Assembly (NCBI GenBank): GCA_946811695.1
Contig: OX328130.1
Span: 72,387,232 to 72,451,231 of the forward strand
Length of the DNA stretch: 64,000 nt
Reading direction: 5' to 3'
DNA from: Gonocerus acuteangulatus
Taxonomy: Eukaryota; Arthropoda; Insecta; Hemiptera; Coreidae
The notes below the pieces were generated by a model. That model worked only from the letters and a program-made list of their open reading frames with translations. It ran no database searches and was not told the origin of the DNA. A program made the translations under genes and the position numbers. Positions 42,561-54,184 of this stretch are shown here, piece after piece (position 1 is the stretch's first letter; every line of letters starts with the position of its first letter).

Positions 42561-42970
42561 GACTCTCCGACTATAGAAAGTGCTTTACCAATAAACTATA
42601 TACTATGGAGGTGAGTTTAGTCGAGTTCTTCATCCTAATTCTTCATGATGAACCTTTAACCCTTTCGAAGCGACTCGCAGCACCCGGTATGCTCGATGCT
42701 TTTCCGTCTAATTCCCCCCCGTACGCTCGCCAATCTCTCCTCATCTCGACTTCACTACCGTTCGACTCTTTCCTCTCTCTCAGAAAACGAGGTGCATCGT
42801 CACTCATATCGAAGGAAGCTATCTATACCAACCATACTATACAAGATCCAAATTGTGACTGAAAAATATAAACAGCAACAATATGGCTGGAGAGACAAAT
42901 CTGAGTACGACACTGCAAATAGGCGGCGAGGTACAGTGCATAACAATGTTGATTCTAGGACTTTACATTT
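42561..42970. other. Unassigned DNA
   Basis: Two overlapping short plus-strand frames (42605-42862, 42696-43001) carry no recognisable domain. I do not call them genes. Confidence 0.35.
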
Positions 42971-42974
42971 CTTT

Positions 42975-43095
42975 TTAGCACTTTCCTCCGAAGGAAAGTA
43001 GCTATTGAGGTTGGACTCATGACGGAATTTTTGAAAAATTTCTTCAAATCTTTATCGATCCTACCTAGTAGACACCGAAAATGACCCCCGTTAAA

Positions 43096-43162
<67 letters not shown>

Positions 43163-44209
43163 TGTTAACACGATAGCGGCCAGAGTTTTTGTTTTTTCGT
43201 CACGAAACTTGGTATATAGCATTCAATTAGCATACGATTGAACGAGTTCGTTGACCATCAAAGTCGGTCCACCGGAAGGGGGGGTTTACCCCGAACCCAA
43301 AACACTAATTTGACTATGTCAGCCGTAATATTTGTTATATTTCAACGAAACTTGGTATTCGTAGTGATAATATAGAGAGAAAAGTGAGATATAAAAATGA
43401 ACTAAATCGGTTCATTAGAAGGGGGGTTTACTCCGGACCCACAATACCAATTCGCCACTACCAGCCGTGATTTTTGGTATATTTCAATGAAACTCGGTAT
43501 TCGTAGTGGTAATCCACAGGTAAATAACTGTTGTAAAAATAAACTAAATTGGTTCATTAGGAGGGGGGGTTTACTCCGGACCCACAATACCAATTCGCCA
43601 CTACCAGCCGTGATTTTTGGTATATTTCGACGAAACTCGGTATTCGTAGTGGTAATCTACAGGTAAATATGTGTTGTAAAAATAAACTAAATCGGTTATT
43701 TAGAAGGGGGGGGGGGTTTACTCTTGACCCAAATTCTTAATATACTCATACCGGTCGTAATTTCTGCTGTATTGTAACGAAACGCGGTATACGTCGTGGG
43801 TAACTCATGAGAAAGAAGTGTTGTAAAAATAAGCTGAATCGGTCAATCGGAAAGCGGGTTTAATTTGTAATATATTTCAATAGAAAAGCCCGCCAGACGT
43901 GGGTTCACAAAGCCGCCGCAAGGAGCGCTTTCTACCACTAGAGTGACTGTATCCTGTTCCTGCGTTAGATCAAAATACGATAATATGAGGTTTTTTGTAT
44001 TTATTACGAAGTGTAATAGGTACCATGTGTAAACATAACTCTGGAAGCAAATTATTAATTGATCAGTTACTCATTACAAATTTAAAAGAGAACTATTCAT
44101 GTTTTTATTTTATTTATGTAGGATATTTTAAGCAAATTGTTCTGGAAAGCATTCTACACTATCCAAATTCTGAGGAAAGTGCTTAGTTATGCAGCTCCTG
44201 CGTGACGGA
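42975..44209 (-). mobile_element. Family I element I3, best-preserved copy
   Basis: The plus strand begins TTAGCACTTTCCTC, with a TTTCCTCCGAAGGAAA hairpin, and ends GAGGAAAGTGCTTAG then a tail GCAGCTCCTGCGTGACGGAC. The inverted repeat is asymmetric, as in F3. The (TA)n tract is at 43099-43159. Between 43260 and 43860 are four to five diverged units of about 140-155 bp, each with a G-tract (GGGGTTTACTCCGGACCC) and AAACTCGGTATTCGTAGTGG. Confidence 0.75.
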
Positions 44210-44658
44210 CTTTTATAGATACTAATAGACTTGCAAAATGAAAAATTTCAATTATTATACGAAGAAGATTTGATGAAATCGAAAAGTTTGTGAAGAACCG
44301 GATGAAGCTCTATTCGTAAATCATAAAATCACTAGCAATTATAGGATAATTGAGATATAAAGTCTCTGATACTTTAACCTTTAGAGAAAAATTATTAGTA
44401 ATTACAGATCCTAGAAATGCTCAGAAAATTAAATTGAATGCATCATTTCATTATGGCTTCTTTAGATGTCTCAGAGATAAGATATTATAATATCTTACAT
44501 AGTATGGTTATTGTATAAACACATTATTTAATTAAAAATTATAATATTCCATGGATTTAATGAAGCTACGAACCATCCTTAATATAGCTAGGTCCTACTG
44601 ATTTTATGCGAGTTAATAAGACTAGGCCGGAGAAGCGACAGACGGGGCTAGTACGGGC
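44210..44658. other. Unassigned AT-rich DNA
   Basis: Nothing recognisable. Confidence 0.35.
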
Positions 44659-44840
44659 CACGAGTTAACTCGTGTGGAGCGTGAGGGAACCGACAGTGGA
44701 ACACGAGTTAACTCGTGTGGAGCGTGAGGGAACCGACAGTGGAACACGAGTTAACTCGTGTGGAGCGTGAGGGGAACCGACAGTGGAACACGAGTTAACT
44801 CGTGTGGAGCGTCTGGGGCACTGCTTTTCGTACACGAGTT
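44659..44840. repeat. 43-bp tandem array with a perfect palindrome
   Basis: CACGAGTTAACTCGTG (16 bp, self-complementary) starts at 44659, 44702, 44745 and 44789. Three intervals are 43, 43 and 44 bp. A degraded fifth word (CACGAGTTATCTCG) is at 44832. Confidence 0.95.
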
Positions 44841-45224
44841 ATCTCGTTCAACGAGAGGGTTAAGAGCTACCAACCCCCAATTGTAAAGACAAAATAAATG
44901 TTAATCCACAAGTGTGTAATAAAGTGTGTAAACAGTTATTATCACGGTACTCCAAATAAATTACTAAATAATTACCTTCGTGTCCTTTTCCCTTTTATTT
45001 TGTTTGTGTAATGGCGCCACGGATGAAATCTGATTAGATTAGACAAGGTCAAGGAGGGGGGGGGGGTTGACAGGCACGCAAGTCTAAAATAAGCTCAGTT
45101 ATTACCGCTTTCTTGCGTTTAGTCTAAGCGATTTTATGTTTTTAATATATATTTCTTCTTGACATTCATTCCGGTTTTATTTCTGACATAAAGCGATTTT
45201 AAAAATTCCTAAGAGTCCAAGAGC
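44841..45224. other. Unassigned DNA with a G run
   Basis: G run at 45056-45066. Nothing else recognised. Confidence 0.35.
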
Positions 45225-46085
45225 TGACCATCATACATTTCATGAAGTGTTTTATGCACCTTGAAATTTTGCTATAATGTACCTCACCTCTTGGGTAGGT
45301 AAGAATTTACATATGTGTTGGCTAGACTTACCGTGTAATAACAGGTACTGCGCATTGGGGAAAGGTGCAAAAAAATATTTCCCAAGAATACAGTTTTATT
45401 CAGAAGACGACTATCTTTAATGTAAAATTAAGACAATTTTACAATTAATAATCGATAAGGCACAATCTTTTAAGGGGGATAACTTGTAAAAGAAAAAAAA
45501 CAAAAAAAAAAAACATGAATTGTTTTTACTCCAATATTAAATGAGTGTTTATTCACGCTTCCATTAAAACCGGGACAGCTGTACAAGATCATGTGAGCAA
45601 GAACCAATGAGAGCGTCGAGAACAACCACAACTGCGCAATGCTCTCTTACACTCTTACGCAGTGTATTGCAGTCTATTATAGGCAACGTTTATTTTCATG
45701 ATAGTTAAACCCCATAGTAGTGTCTGCCCTTTTATAATTATTTTCAATTATGTCAAGCACTTCATTTAATATTAAAAAAAAAACTAGGTACTTTGGGTTT
45801 TTTTTATTTACATTTTAACCCCCTTAAAATTTCCTTCCTTATTTATTATTCATTGTAAAATTGCCTTAATTTACATTTTTTCTTTTTACATTAATGATAA
45901 TTGGCTTCTGAATAAAACCATATTTTTTGAGCCAACCATATTTTTATGCACATTTCCTGGCAGTACCTGGTGTTCCTCGGTAAGTCTAGTCAACACATAT
46001 TTACCTTCTTATCTACCCAAGAGGTACATAATAGCAAAATTTCAAGGTGCATGAAACAGTTTATGAAAAGTGCGTTACCAGCTCT
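45225..46085. mobile_element. Family D element, complete, about 250-bp inverted arms
   Basis: The left arm (45236-45480) and right arm (45830-46085) are inverted copies: CATGAAGTGTTTTATGCACC and CAGGTACTGCGCATTGGGGA on the left, GGTGCATGAAACAGTTTATG and TGGCAGTACCTGGTGTTCC on the right. The middle holds AAACCGGGACAGCTGTACAA and GTTAAACCCCATAGTAGTG. Non-coding and foldback-like. Other copies lie at 41930-42560 and 2945-4560. Confidence 0.75.
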
Positions 46086-46507
46086 CCTACTTATAAGTGC
46101 GACCTTGGAAGGAAACTAATGAGTTGACAAGGAAAATACACACGTTCATCAACAGGTGTCTTCGAAATATATAAGCACTTTGATGGCCCATGACACCGTT
46201 TTTTTGTGTGTGTTTTCAACCTCTAGGCGGCCATTAAACTATTTTAACTCTGCCATAGTTTCTGATGCCAGCGGACGTGAAAGTCTTAAGATTATTGTGT
46301 ACCCAAACTATCTCGAACGTCGAGCTGCGAACAACAACCAAGAAATAACCTATCGAAACTGAATCAATCCATGCAAAAAGAGCTTCAGTCCAAAACTAGT
46401 AGTCTTGAGAAAACTAGACTGAAGCCCTTTCTGCATGGAATAATAAAATTAGGACTATGTTTCTATGGCAACTATGTATTGGATTGAAGTCCTTTTAATA
46501 TAGAAAT

Positions 46508-47294
46508 AGCAGACGAACAGGCAAAACTTGCTACAACTAGCCGACCACATGACCAGTACTTACATACATCACAAAATTTACAAACAAAAATAACACACAC
46601 TTTACTGAATAGATGGCAAGCAACGTGGTACTGCACACAAGATAACCACCTCAGGGAAGTAAAGTGCAGTATACAACCATACTCGTCAGGTGAACTAAGG
46701 ACAAGACGCGACGAAGTAATACTAACACGACTTAGAATCGGACATACAGGACTCACCCATTCGTACCTCTTCACAAGACAAGACAAACCACTATGTGAGG
46801 CATGCAACGTAGCTTTAACTGTAAAAAACTTACTAACAGACTGCCTTAAAAGAGACAACTTACAGATTCCTCGAAGCCTCAGTGAACTGTTATCTGCTAA
46901 CAGCCCCCACATTGATACCATACTGACATACTTAAAGACGACAAAGACATATAATAAAATATAATTATACCAAACATAACTCCCAAGTCAAAGTTTCTTA
47001 TTTCAGGATAATATACCTCAGATATCAACTCCAAAAATATCATTATGATTACTATTTATTATTACCGTTAAAATTATAAGTTTAATTCTGTATTTATTTA
47101 TTTTATTAATTCCTTATATATTTCTTTATTATTTTTTATTATTATTCTTTTCTTCATTTCATTTTCCATACCCTTTAATTTTGTTACTGATCCTTAGCTT
47201 ATAATTTATTATTTTATTTATTATATTTTATATATATTCTTTTAGGGCAGATCACCATTCCTGTGCAGCTCTTAAAGTAAAAAAAAATAAAAAA
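46508..47294 (+). mobile_element. 5'-truncated RNase H LINE with 12-bp TSD
   Basis: TSD TAATATAGAAAT at 46496-46507 and 47295-47306. It begins in the last part of RNase H and runs to an A-rich tail. The 3' end has GGGCAGATCACCATTCCTGT then GCAGCTCTTAAAG. Confidence 0.92.
46509..46964 (+). pseudogene. C-terminal RNase H/knuckle region of a LINE
   Basis: The plus-strand frame has no ATG near its start, as expected of a truncated insertion. It reads ADEQAKLATTSRPHDQYL (last RNase H aspartate), then RRDEVILTRLRIGHTGLTHS, CEACNVALTVKNLLTDC and LSELLSANSPHIDTILTYLK before a stop. The end matches the host LINE at 11523 (LQELLTEGSPFINDIFTFL), so both are one family. A long minus-strand frame over the same bases is only its shadow. 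Confidence 0.88.
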
Positions 47295-47479
47295 TAATAT
47301 AGAAATGTGAAGTTACCTTTACATACAAAGAATTCATCACTCATACTAACGAAAATATTATCCGAACTAATATTGGGAAAAAATGGACTGAAGTTCTTTT
47401 TGCATGGATCGATATAACTGTTATAAAGCTCCGGAAATGGAAGTTAAGGCAAACACGGATCACTCCAGTATAATCGCTA

Positions 47480-48712
47480 CAAATCTTGAAATGGCGGTAA
47501 TTGTGAAGTTTAGGGGTCTCCTCACCGATTTTTTTATGCATGTTGATCTATACCGTATTTTGATGCACTAAACACGAATCCGTTTAAAAAAAAAAGTCGC
47601 TCTCAACTAGGAAAAAAGTTATTAAGCGCTAAATTTCACTGTTATGCAGGTTAGGAAAACAAGCGTAAACAACGATATTTATAAACATGCGCATGCGCAG
47701 CATACGTAAAAGTCCGTAATAAATAAGTCTAATTTAAATTGAGCATCAATTATTTATTCAGAAACATTTTTTTTAAATAATGGAACATTATCCACATTTT
47801 TTGTTTCGCTGTTGAAAAGTATTTTATGAAAGAAATCCCCTAATAATGAGCTAATGCTTTTATAATTAGCACGCTCTGATGTAAAATTGCTAAAAAGTCA
47901 GCAAATTTTGCTTTATAATAATAATGAAGTTCCTTGAGTTTATAGAAATTATTCACAATAAACAAGAACTATTAATTTTTTTTAGTCGACAATAACCAAC
48001 TACCAAGAAGATAAGATAGTCGACATATTTTTTAAACCACTTATTAGTTTATTGTCCACCTTATTAGAATTATTTGTAAAATTATCTACAATGTTTGTTT
48101 ATATTTACAATTCGCAACCTGTGGTGTTATGTAAATACGTGCTGCTACATGTTTCCGCTCGCTACGCTCGCTCAAGAAGTTATCTAAACTCTAATCAATC
48201 CAAGTCACCAAAATTAATAGAATCTATTAACTTTAGCGAGCGCCCTTAAAATTTACAATTATTTTTGAAAAAATAGGTTATCAACATTTTAATTGAGAGT
48301 TCTTTATTTTCCAATTTTACATCCCTGCCCATGCACATATTTACAAATACCGTTGTTTACGCTAGCTTTCCTAACCTTCATAACAGTGAACGTTAGTGCT
48401 TAATAACGTTTTTCCTAGTTAGGAGCGACTTTTTTTTGTAACGGATTCGGGTTTAGTGCATCAAAATACGGTATTGATCAATATCTAAAAACATTATTTC
48501 GTTTAGAGCCTTCTACGCAAATTCAGGAACATAAATATGCTTTAGGTCCACCCGTCTTCTTTTTCGTACATGGCCACCGCGCATGCGCGAACGCCAGCGG
48601 ACACTTTTTTGTAACGGTTTTTCCCAGTTCAGTCACCGCTAAAGCATATTTATGCTAAAAATCAGTGAGGAGGCCCCTAAACTTCACAATTACCGAAATG
48701 GCTCCCCAGCAA
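47480..48712. mobile_element. Family M long-TIR element with a nested family P insertion
   Basis: The left arm (about 47490-47700) and right arm (48330-48480, continuing at 48660-48705) are inverted copies: TACCGTATTTTGATGCACTA and GTAATTGTGAAGTTTAGGGG occur on the left, and their complements on the right. The right arm is split by about 165 bp of family P. The interior is AT-rich, with no coding region beyond a chance frame at 48052-48249. Confidence 0.75.
48490..48662 (+). mobile_element. Family P element inside family M
   Basis: Begins ATTTCGTTTAGAGCCTTCTA, includes ACATAAATATGCTTTAGG, CGCGCATGCGCGAACGCCAG and CTAAAGCATATTTATGC. The ATAAATATGCTTTAG words form an inverted repeat. A second copy lies at 60780-60975. 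The left arm of family M has no such insert, which supports a nested insertion. Confidence 0.65.
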
Positions 48713-48839
48713 CACCAAAGGAGAGGACGACAAAGATAGGCTTGTATACGAACCCTGAAAGATGAGGTGCGGAAAGCTGGCTAGACGTGGTCCGGTATCG
48801 AAGAACAGACAGAGTTGTAGCGGAGGTTCTTGGCCCTAT

Positions 48840-49020
48840 ATTTCAGGATTTAAACATAAAATATTCGGCAGATTTGACCTTTTGATAGTGGAATACTTTC
48901 CCTTTAATAGAGTGATCTAAGATTCAAGAATTTGCCGTAAATAAGTCCAGCAGAAATTATTAAAGATGGACAATGAAAGATGCATTTTTTCATATTCGTT
49001 AGTTTGCTTTTTTATCGACG
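48840..49020 (+). repeat. Family N fragment
   Basis: AATATTCGGCAGATTTGACC through TTTTCATATTCGTTAGTTTG repeats almost exactly at 50765-50915. It ends at ATCGACGATATAG. Confidence 0.75.
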
Positions 49021-50640
49021 ATATAGAAGATAGAATGTAACTGTGTTGTGTTTGTTCCATAAAAAATATATTTCTTTAATATAACAAGAGGTTTTCGCGA
49101 TTCTTTTCCTGAGCAATATACTGGACTAGAGATTCACTACTTACAGGAAAACTTGTACATTTAGTAAGCATTAAATCTATGCAAATGAAGTGGAAGTTTT
49201 TTTGGGGGATGGTTAAACGATGGACTTCCCTTTTTCAAAAAAATGTGTAATGAAGTTTTGTTACTTATAAATACCTTGTGTGAAGAAATTATGGAGTGCT
49301 CATTTTTTATTGGCCAAACTGTGGGAATCCATTTTCCAGTCCGGAAGCAATAAAAAGTAACTGAAATAAGTTGTTGGAAAAGTTTTTAATTTGAGACATA
49401 TGTGACATTTAGCGTTTTCCAAATTTTCACTGATAGACCGTTAGGGGGCTGAGGAGAAAAATCACGGTAAACCTCTGATTTATCGAGAAAAACAGAATTG
49501 CGTTATTAGAAGACCAGAAAATATCGATCAATAGGCTTAGCGAAATAAATTATCAAGAGAATTTAATTATCAAGAACAGTTTTTGAACAGAAAATCGGAC
49601 ATAACACCTTTTCCCTTCAGAATCGGACCATACTTCAAATGAATTTTTTTTTTTTGGAAATGTTGTCTAGAATCAACTTCTTGAGTTTGGTTATACCTGA
49701 ATCACCCTGTATATTAGATTTTTGGGAACTTCTCAATTCAGCTTAGCACTTAACATTTCTCTAGACGTGGAAGCCTAAATTCAGCTTAGCGAGGTACATC
49801 TGAAGGTTCTTTTGTACGGATAGTGTGTTGAAACTTGTGACATTTCTCTATCCTTCTCATAGATAGTGTCCTTCTAAAACACCAACCCCTGTTGGTCTGA
49901 AGGTGACAATTAGGCAATTGTCGTCAATTAATAGCGAGCTTCTGATCTTAATAGAAATTGCACCTTTACCATTGGGAGAACCCTTGGCCTGATATTCTTA
50001 AGGTTTCGAGTAGGGTCTTAATTTTTGACGAAATTATTAACTCCTAGGTCCTACTCAGAATATAATATACATATATATGGAATAATCACCTTCCACTTAA
50101 CACAATTTCTCGATGGGTTTCCAGATATTTAACAGTATATAGGGAAGGGGTACCAAAACAGATCTTCTATGTTGTAAATAATTTTCTATAGAACTTCGTC
50201 TTTTTAACTAAAATTTATGGATCTTTAATACAGCGATACATGCATATGTCTGACAAAAAGTGGAACATTGGTAAATGTCAACTTAATCTGTCTGTTCGAA
50301 GTGCCCGAAAACAAAACTGTACGTTACTTTGTTACTTGAAATATTGTGTTTCAAAATGAATGATTTTAACGCTTTTTAATATTTATTAAATTAAACAATT
50401 TTGTTTTTTAGTACCAGTTTTGTTGGGATGCAATTTTTCCAACGTCATTCGTTAGATAGTGTTAATAGCCAAGATGGTGACCGGAGAGCGGGATATCTGT
50501 TTTGGTCACTGTGGTGCCAAAAAACGAAACTGAGTCAAATGAAAAGATTTCATTTGACGTCAGTTTGGTTATTTGCACCTCAACAATCAAGAGTACCAGA
50601 GGGGTCAGTTAACAAGTAGCCAACCTCATGATGAGCGACT
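49021..50640. other. Unassigned DNA
   Basis: No gene recognised. The word GAATCACCCTGTATATTAG at about 49700 looks like a short DNA-transposon end common in arthropod genomes, but no partner was found. The frame at 50401-50619 has no domain. Confidence 0.35.
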
Positions 50641-50654
50641 TCTAACAAAACGTG

Positions 50655-51110
50655 GCGGAAAGATCGCCTGCATATCGCCGATACAAAAGCAAACTAACGA
50701 ATATGAAAATCACCACTTTTCAGAGTGGAAAAGTATTTATTCATAACTGTTTTTTGGACAGTCAAATATTCGGCAGATTTGACCTTTTGATAGTGGAATA
50801 CTTTCCCTTTAATAGAGTGAAGTCAGATTGAAGAATTTGCCGTAAATAAGTCCAGCAGAAATTATTAAAGATGGACAATGAAAGATGCATTTTTTCATAT
50901 TCATTAGTTTGCATTTGTATCGACGACATCCTCGATACAAATGCAAAGTATCGAATGTGAAAATCGCCACATTCCAGAGTGAAAAAACTATTATTCATTA
51001 CTTTGCTTTTGTACAGTCAAATAGTCGGTAGATCAGGTAAAATCAAAAAGATTTAAAATGTAAAATGCGTTTTTCACATTCCATACTTTGCATTTGTATC
51101 GACGATATAT
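50655..51110. mobile_element. Family N element cluster with inverted repeats
   Basis: GATACAAAAGCAAACTAACG at about 50679 is the inverse of CATTAGTTTGCATTTGTATC at 50903-50922. A perfect hairpin follows: TTTGCATTTGTATCGA, an 8-nt loop, TCGATACAAATGCAAA at 50908-50947. The half CAGTCAAATA(T/G)TCGG(C/T)AGAT is repeated at 50760 and 51016. Probably two abutting copies of a small palindromic MITE. Confidence 0.6.
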
Positions 51111-51655
51111 GCACTGGTGCCACTTTCGCTTGCCATATAACACAGGTCAAAATTTGATTTGAAAAAGAAACACTCGGAGCAGTATGGTCCTTATGGGTTT
51201 TTGGGTCGCTGATTAAGATAAGCGGTTTGCTAAACCTTCGTCATAGATCAAATAGAGAAAAAACTCGTAGGAAAAATCTGAGAAACATCATGCGTATGTT
51301 TAACGAGGTCCCTGAGTCCGAACCCGTAGTTTGTTTGACTCGCCTACCAGATATCTCTTAGGTTTATTTGATCTTCAAATGACCTTGAATCTGATGTGAT
51401 GCTGATTAATCAGCCCGCTTATAGTTATCAGTGAACCCAAAAACCCCATACGGACCATACCATTCCGAGTGTTTTTTTTTTTAGATCAAATGTTGACCTG
51501 TCTAATTAATAATTGTAAGTTGATTGTAATAAATATTACAAAGCGTCAAACCTGGATATTCTTTTGGAAACACCCGATACCATAAAGTTTTCGCCATAAA
51601 CTGTTTAATGGGTATTGCAAAGGGGAAATGCGGCTGGTGGGAAGTAGATGTGTTT
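51111..51655. other. Unassigned DNA
   Basis: Contains an imperfect inverted pair near 51170-51215 and 51425-51470 (GTATGGTCCTTATGGG / CCCCATACGGACCATAC), perhaps TIRs of a small element of about 350 bp. Confidence 0.4.
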
Positions 51656-51690
51656 TTTGGGCCTCGTGGCATGTTACCAGACCGATTTAA
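51656..51690 (+). mobile_element. SINE-B 3' end fragment
   Basis: GGGCCTCGTGGCATGTTACC then AGACCGATTT matches the last 30 bp of SINE-B. The remainder is absent. Confidence 0.6.
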
Positions 51691-51735
51691 GCGCGTTTCC
51701 TCCCTCCTTCCATTTGGAGGAAACCCGCTTACTAA
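51690..51735 (-). repeat. Family F stem-loop end, isolated
   Basis: TTTAAGCGCGTTTCCTCCCT, then a short loop and GGAGGAAACCCGCTT is the F hairpin end. G4 inserted a few bases away. No F body or (TA)n is seen beyond. Confidence 0.55.
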
Positions 51736-51739
51736 CTGT

Positions 51740-52012
51740 CATGGGCGTATATAAGGGGGGGGGAGCTTAGGGGGCTGCAGCCCCCCGACATTTGGATTTG
51801 ACGGTTAAAATGTGTCATAAAACCCTTCCAAATGAATTAAATAAGATCGCTTAGTTCATAAAAAATATTTTATTTTATGTGTAATTATTTTATAGTTACC
51901 TAAAACTATTGCTAACTAGTTCTAAATTGTTAGTACTCCATACCCCGGAAATGGTACCAGCCCTTCCCAAAATGTTTCCACCCCCCGAAATTATTTCCTA
52001 TAAACGCCCATG
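51740..52012 (+). mobile_element. Family G hAT-type MITE (G4)
   Basis: CATGGGCGTATATAAG to AAACGCCCATG, TSD CTAACTGT at 51732-51739 and 52013-52020. The orientation is the same as G2, with GATCGCTTAGTTCATAAAAA in the middle. Confidence 0.93.
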
Positions 52013-52020
52013 CTAACTGT

Positions 52021-53128
52021 CTTCCCCAGAAATACATACATAAATGTGCATATACTTGCATTGGAATGTTCAATTTAGAAAGACCGGTTTCGTGATCTAT
52101 GGAACTTCCGGATTGTGTCGCCGAGTCGAGGTCATAACCGGGTTTTCCTCTAATTAGGCGCGAAGGTTTCCCGCCAAAATATATCCAGTCAAGAATTGTT
52201 AATGATGTCTTCCTTTTATTAATTGATGTTGCCAGCTGAAATAATACTCCAAACCTTCCATATTTCTACCTAAGGCTAACCAGTTCTGGATTCCTTGACC
52301 GTAACATCTCGAGACCTTGTTGTGGAGTCACGAATTCAGTCCGGTGCATATAATTATCTGAATGTTTATTTTGAGCAAATCCAGCTGAAATGCAATTATC
52401 CTATTAGGATTGGTAGTCATTAGCTTTTTGATAGCCTCAGTTTGGACCATATTCTTGATTGTCATTAAATTCTGTAGCATAACCTCCAATAAATTCTTAT
52501 AATAGCCTACTAGCTGGTTAAATATATGGATGTTTCTATTAAATCCGCTTTGTTTTTCTTAGTTTATGTATTTTCCTGGGGTGTTTGTAATTTTATTATT
52601 TCAACGAATAGATTGTTATCAACATTTTCTAATATTTCAAAGCATAGTGTTAATAATAAGTCTGGTTTAAAGGAATTTTTAGTTTAAGGTTTGCTTTAGA
52701 TAGTTATAAAAAAAATTAAACTCTTGAATATCCAATTTTTATTATCTTATTTTTTCCATTTTAATTATTTTATAAATATATTTTGTATTTATTTATTATT
52801 TGTTTTGCCTTTATTTAATAATTACATTGTTTTAAGTTTATAAAATTCATTTTTTTATCACACATTTTCTGTAATAAGTTGAGTGTTCTAAGACTAGTGT
52901 TTTTATCATAAATGGCAATCTTACTTTGCCAGCTATTCATGGGCCATTGCCAACTATAAACACGAAAAATCCATAAATAATAGATAAAAATAATATGAGA
53001 TGTCAAGTTTTGTAGTTTTTGGTGCAATATGACGGTAAAGATCGGCAATAGAACTATTTCCAAGGTTTTCATGGCTCTTTGCTAAGCCGCTTCTTTCAAC
53101 TACATGTTATATGAAACACTATAAAAAG
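52021..53128. other. Unassigned AT-rich DNA
   Basis: No recognised gene. The minus-strand frame at 52815-53072 lacks any recognisable domain. Confidence 0.35.
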
Positions 53129-54003
53129 TCCGTCACGCAGGAGCTGCTTAACTAAGCACTTTCCTCAGAAGTTGGGTAGTGTAGACTGCTTTCCAGAACA
53201 ATTTGCTTAAAATATCCAACATAAATAAAATAAAAACATGAATAGTTCTCTTTTAATTTTGTAATGAGTAACTGATCAATTATTAATTTGCTTCCAGAGT
53301 TATGTTTACACATGGTACCTACTACACTACGTAATAAATACAAAAAACCTCATATTATCGTATTTTGATCTAACGCAGGAACAGGATACAGTCCCTCTAG
53401 TAGTAGAAAGCGCTCCTTGCGGCAGCTTTGTGAACCTACGTTTGGCGGGCTTTTCTATTGAAATATATTACAAATTAAACCCCCGCTTTACGATTGACCG
53501 ATTCAGCTCATTTTTACAACACTTCTTTCTCATGAGTTACCCACGACGTATACCGCGTTTCGTTACAATACAGCAGAAATTACGACCGATATGAGTATAT
53601 TAGGAATTTGGGTCCGGAGTAAAACCCCCCCCTTCTAATGAACCGATTTAGTTTATTTTTACAACACATATTTACCTGTAGATTACCACTACGAATACCG
53701 AGTTTCGTCGAAATATACCAAAAATCACGGCTGGTAGTGGCGAATTGATATTGCGGGTCCGGAGTAAACCCCCCCCCCCCTCCTTATGAACCGATTTAGT
53801 TCATTTTTATATCTCACTTTTCTCACTATATTACCACTACGAATACCAAGTGTCGTTGAAATATAACAAATATTACGGCTGACATAATCAAATTAGTGTT
53901 TTGGGTTCGGGGTAAACCCCCCCTTCCGGTGGACCGATTTTGGTGGCTAGCGAACTCGTTCAATCGTTTGCTAATTGAATGCTATATACCAAGTTTCGTG
54001 ACG
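53129..54003 (+). mobile_element. Family I element I4, right end missing
   Basis: Left end AAAAAGTCCGTCACGCAGGA then TTAACTAAGCACTTTCCTC. The body is nearly the reverse of I3, including TACGTTTGGCGGGCTTTTCT and three C-tract units near 53620, 53765 and 53915. It stops at CAAGTTTCGTGACG, where (TA)n and hairpin would follow. The next sequence is a TTTAGTTT-rich stretch. Confidence 0.75.
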
Positions 54004-54004
54004 T

Positions 54005-54180
54005 TGTAAAACTAAACTAAACTAAAATAAAGCTTTAATTCAGTTTTTTATCAATTCCCAATGATTTAGTTTTAGTTCAACTAATATCCATTAGTTAATT
54101 AAATTTTAGTTTATTTAGGCTGCAATTTTAGTTTATTCTAAAAAGTAAACTGAGTTTAAATTTTAGTTATAGTTTTTAGT
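54005..54180. repeat. TTTAGTTT-rich low-complexity stretch
   Basis: Repeats of ACTAAACTAAACTAAAATAA and TTTAGTT-type words. Confidence 0.7.
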
Positions 54181-54184
54181 TTTG

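Larger units (their letters stand above)
46371..47410. mobile_element. Short-TIR element interrupted by a LINE
   Basis: CCATGCAAAAAGAGCTTCAG at 46371 pairs with CTGAAGTTCTTTTTGCATGG at about 47389-47408, and an extra inverted word CTGAAGCCCTTTCTGCATGG lies at 46419-46438. The sequence between is mostly the LINE at 46508-47294. Probably a small MITE with clustered inverted repeats. Confidence 0.5.

Noticed and set aside
42605..43001. Two overlapping plus-strand frames
   Set aside because: No recognisable domain, opposite frames overlap, and the second runs into the end of I3.
46472..46921. 149-codon minus-strand frame
   Set aside because: Antisense shadow of the LINE coding region on the plus strand, which has clear LINE motifs.
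49440..49800. Possible degraded pogo-type MITE (ATTTATCGAG and AGCTTAGCGAGG words)
   Set aside because: I could not pair the ends convincingly or find a TA target duplication.
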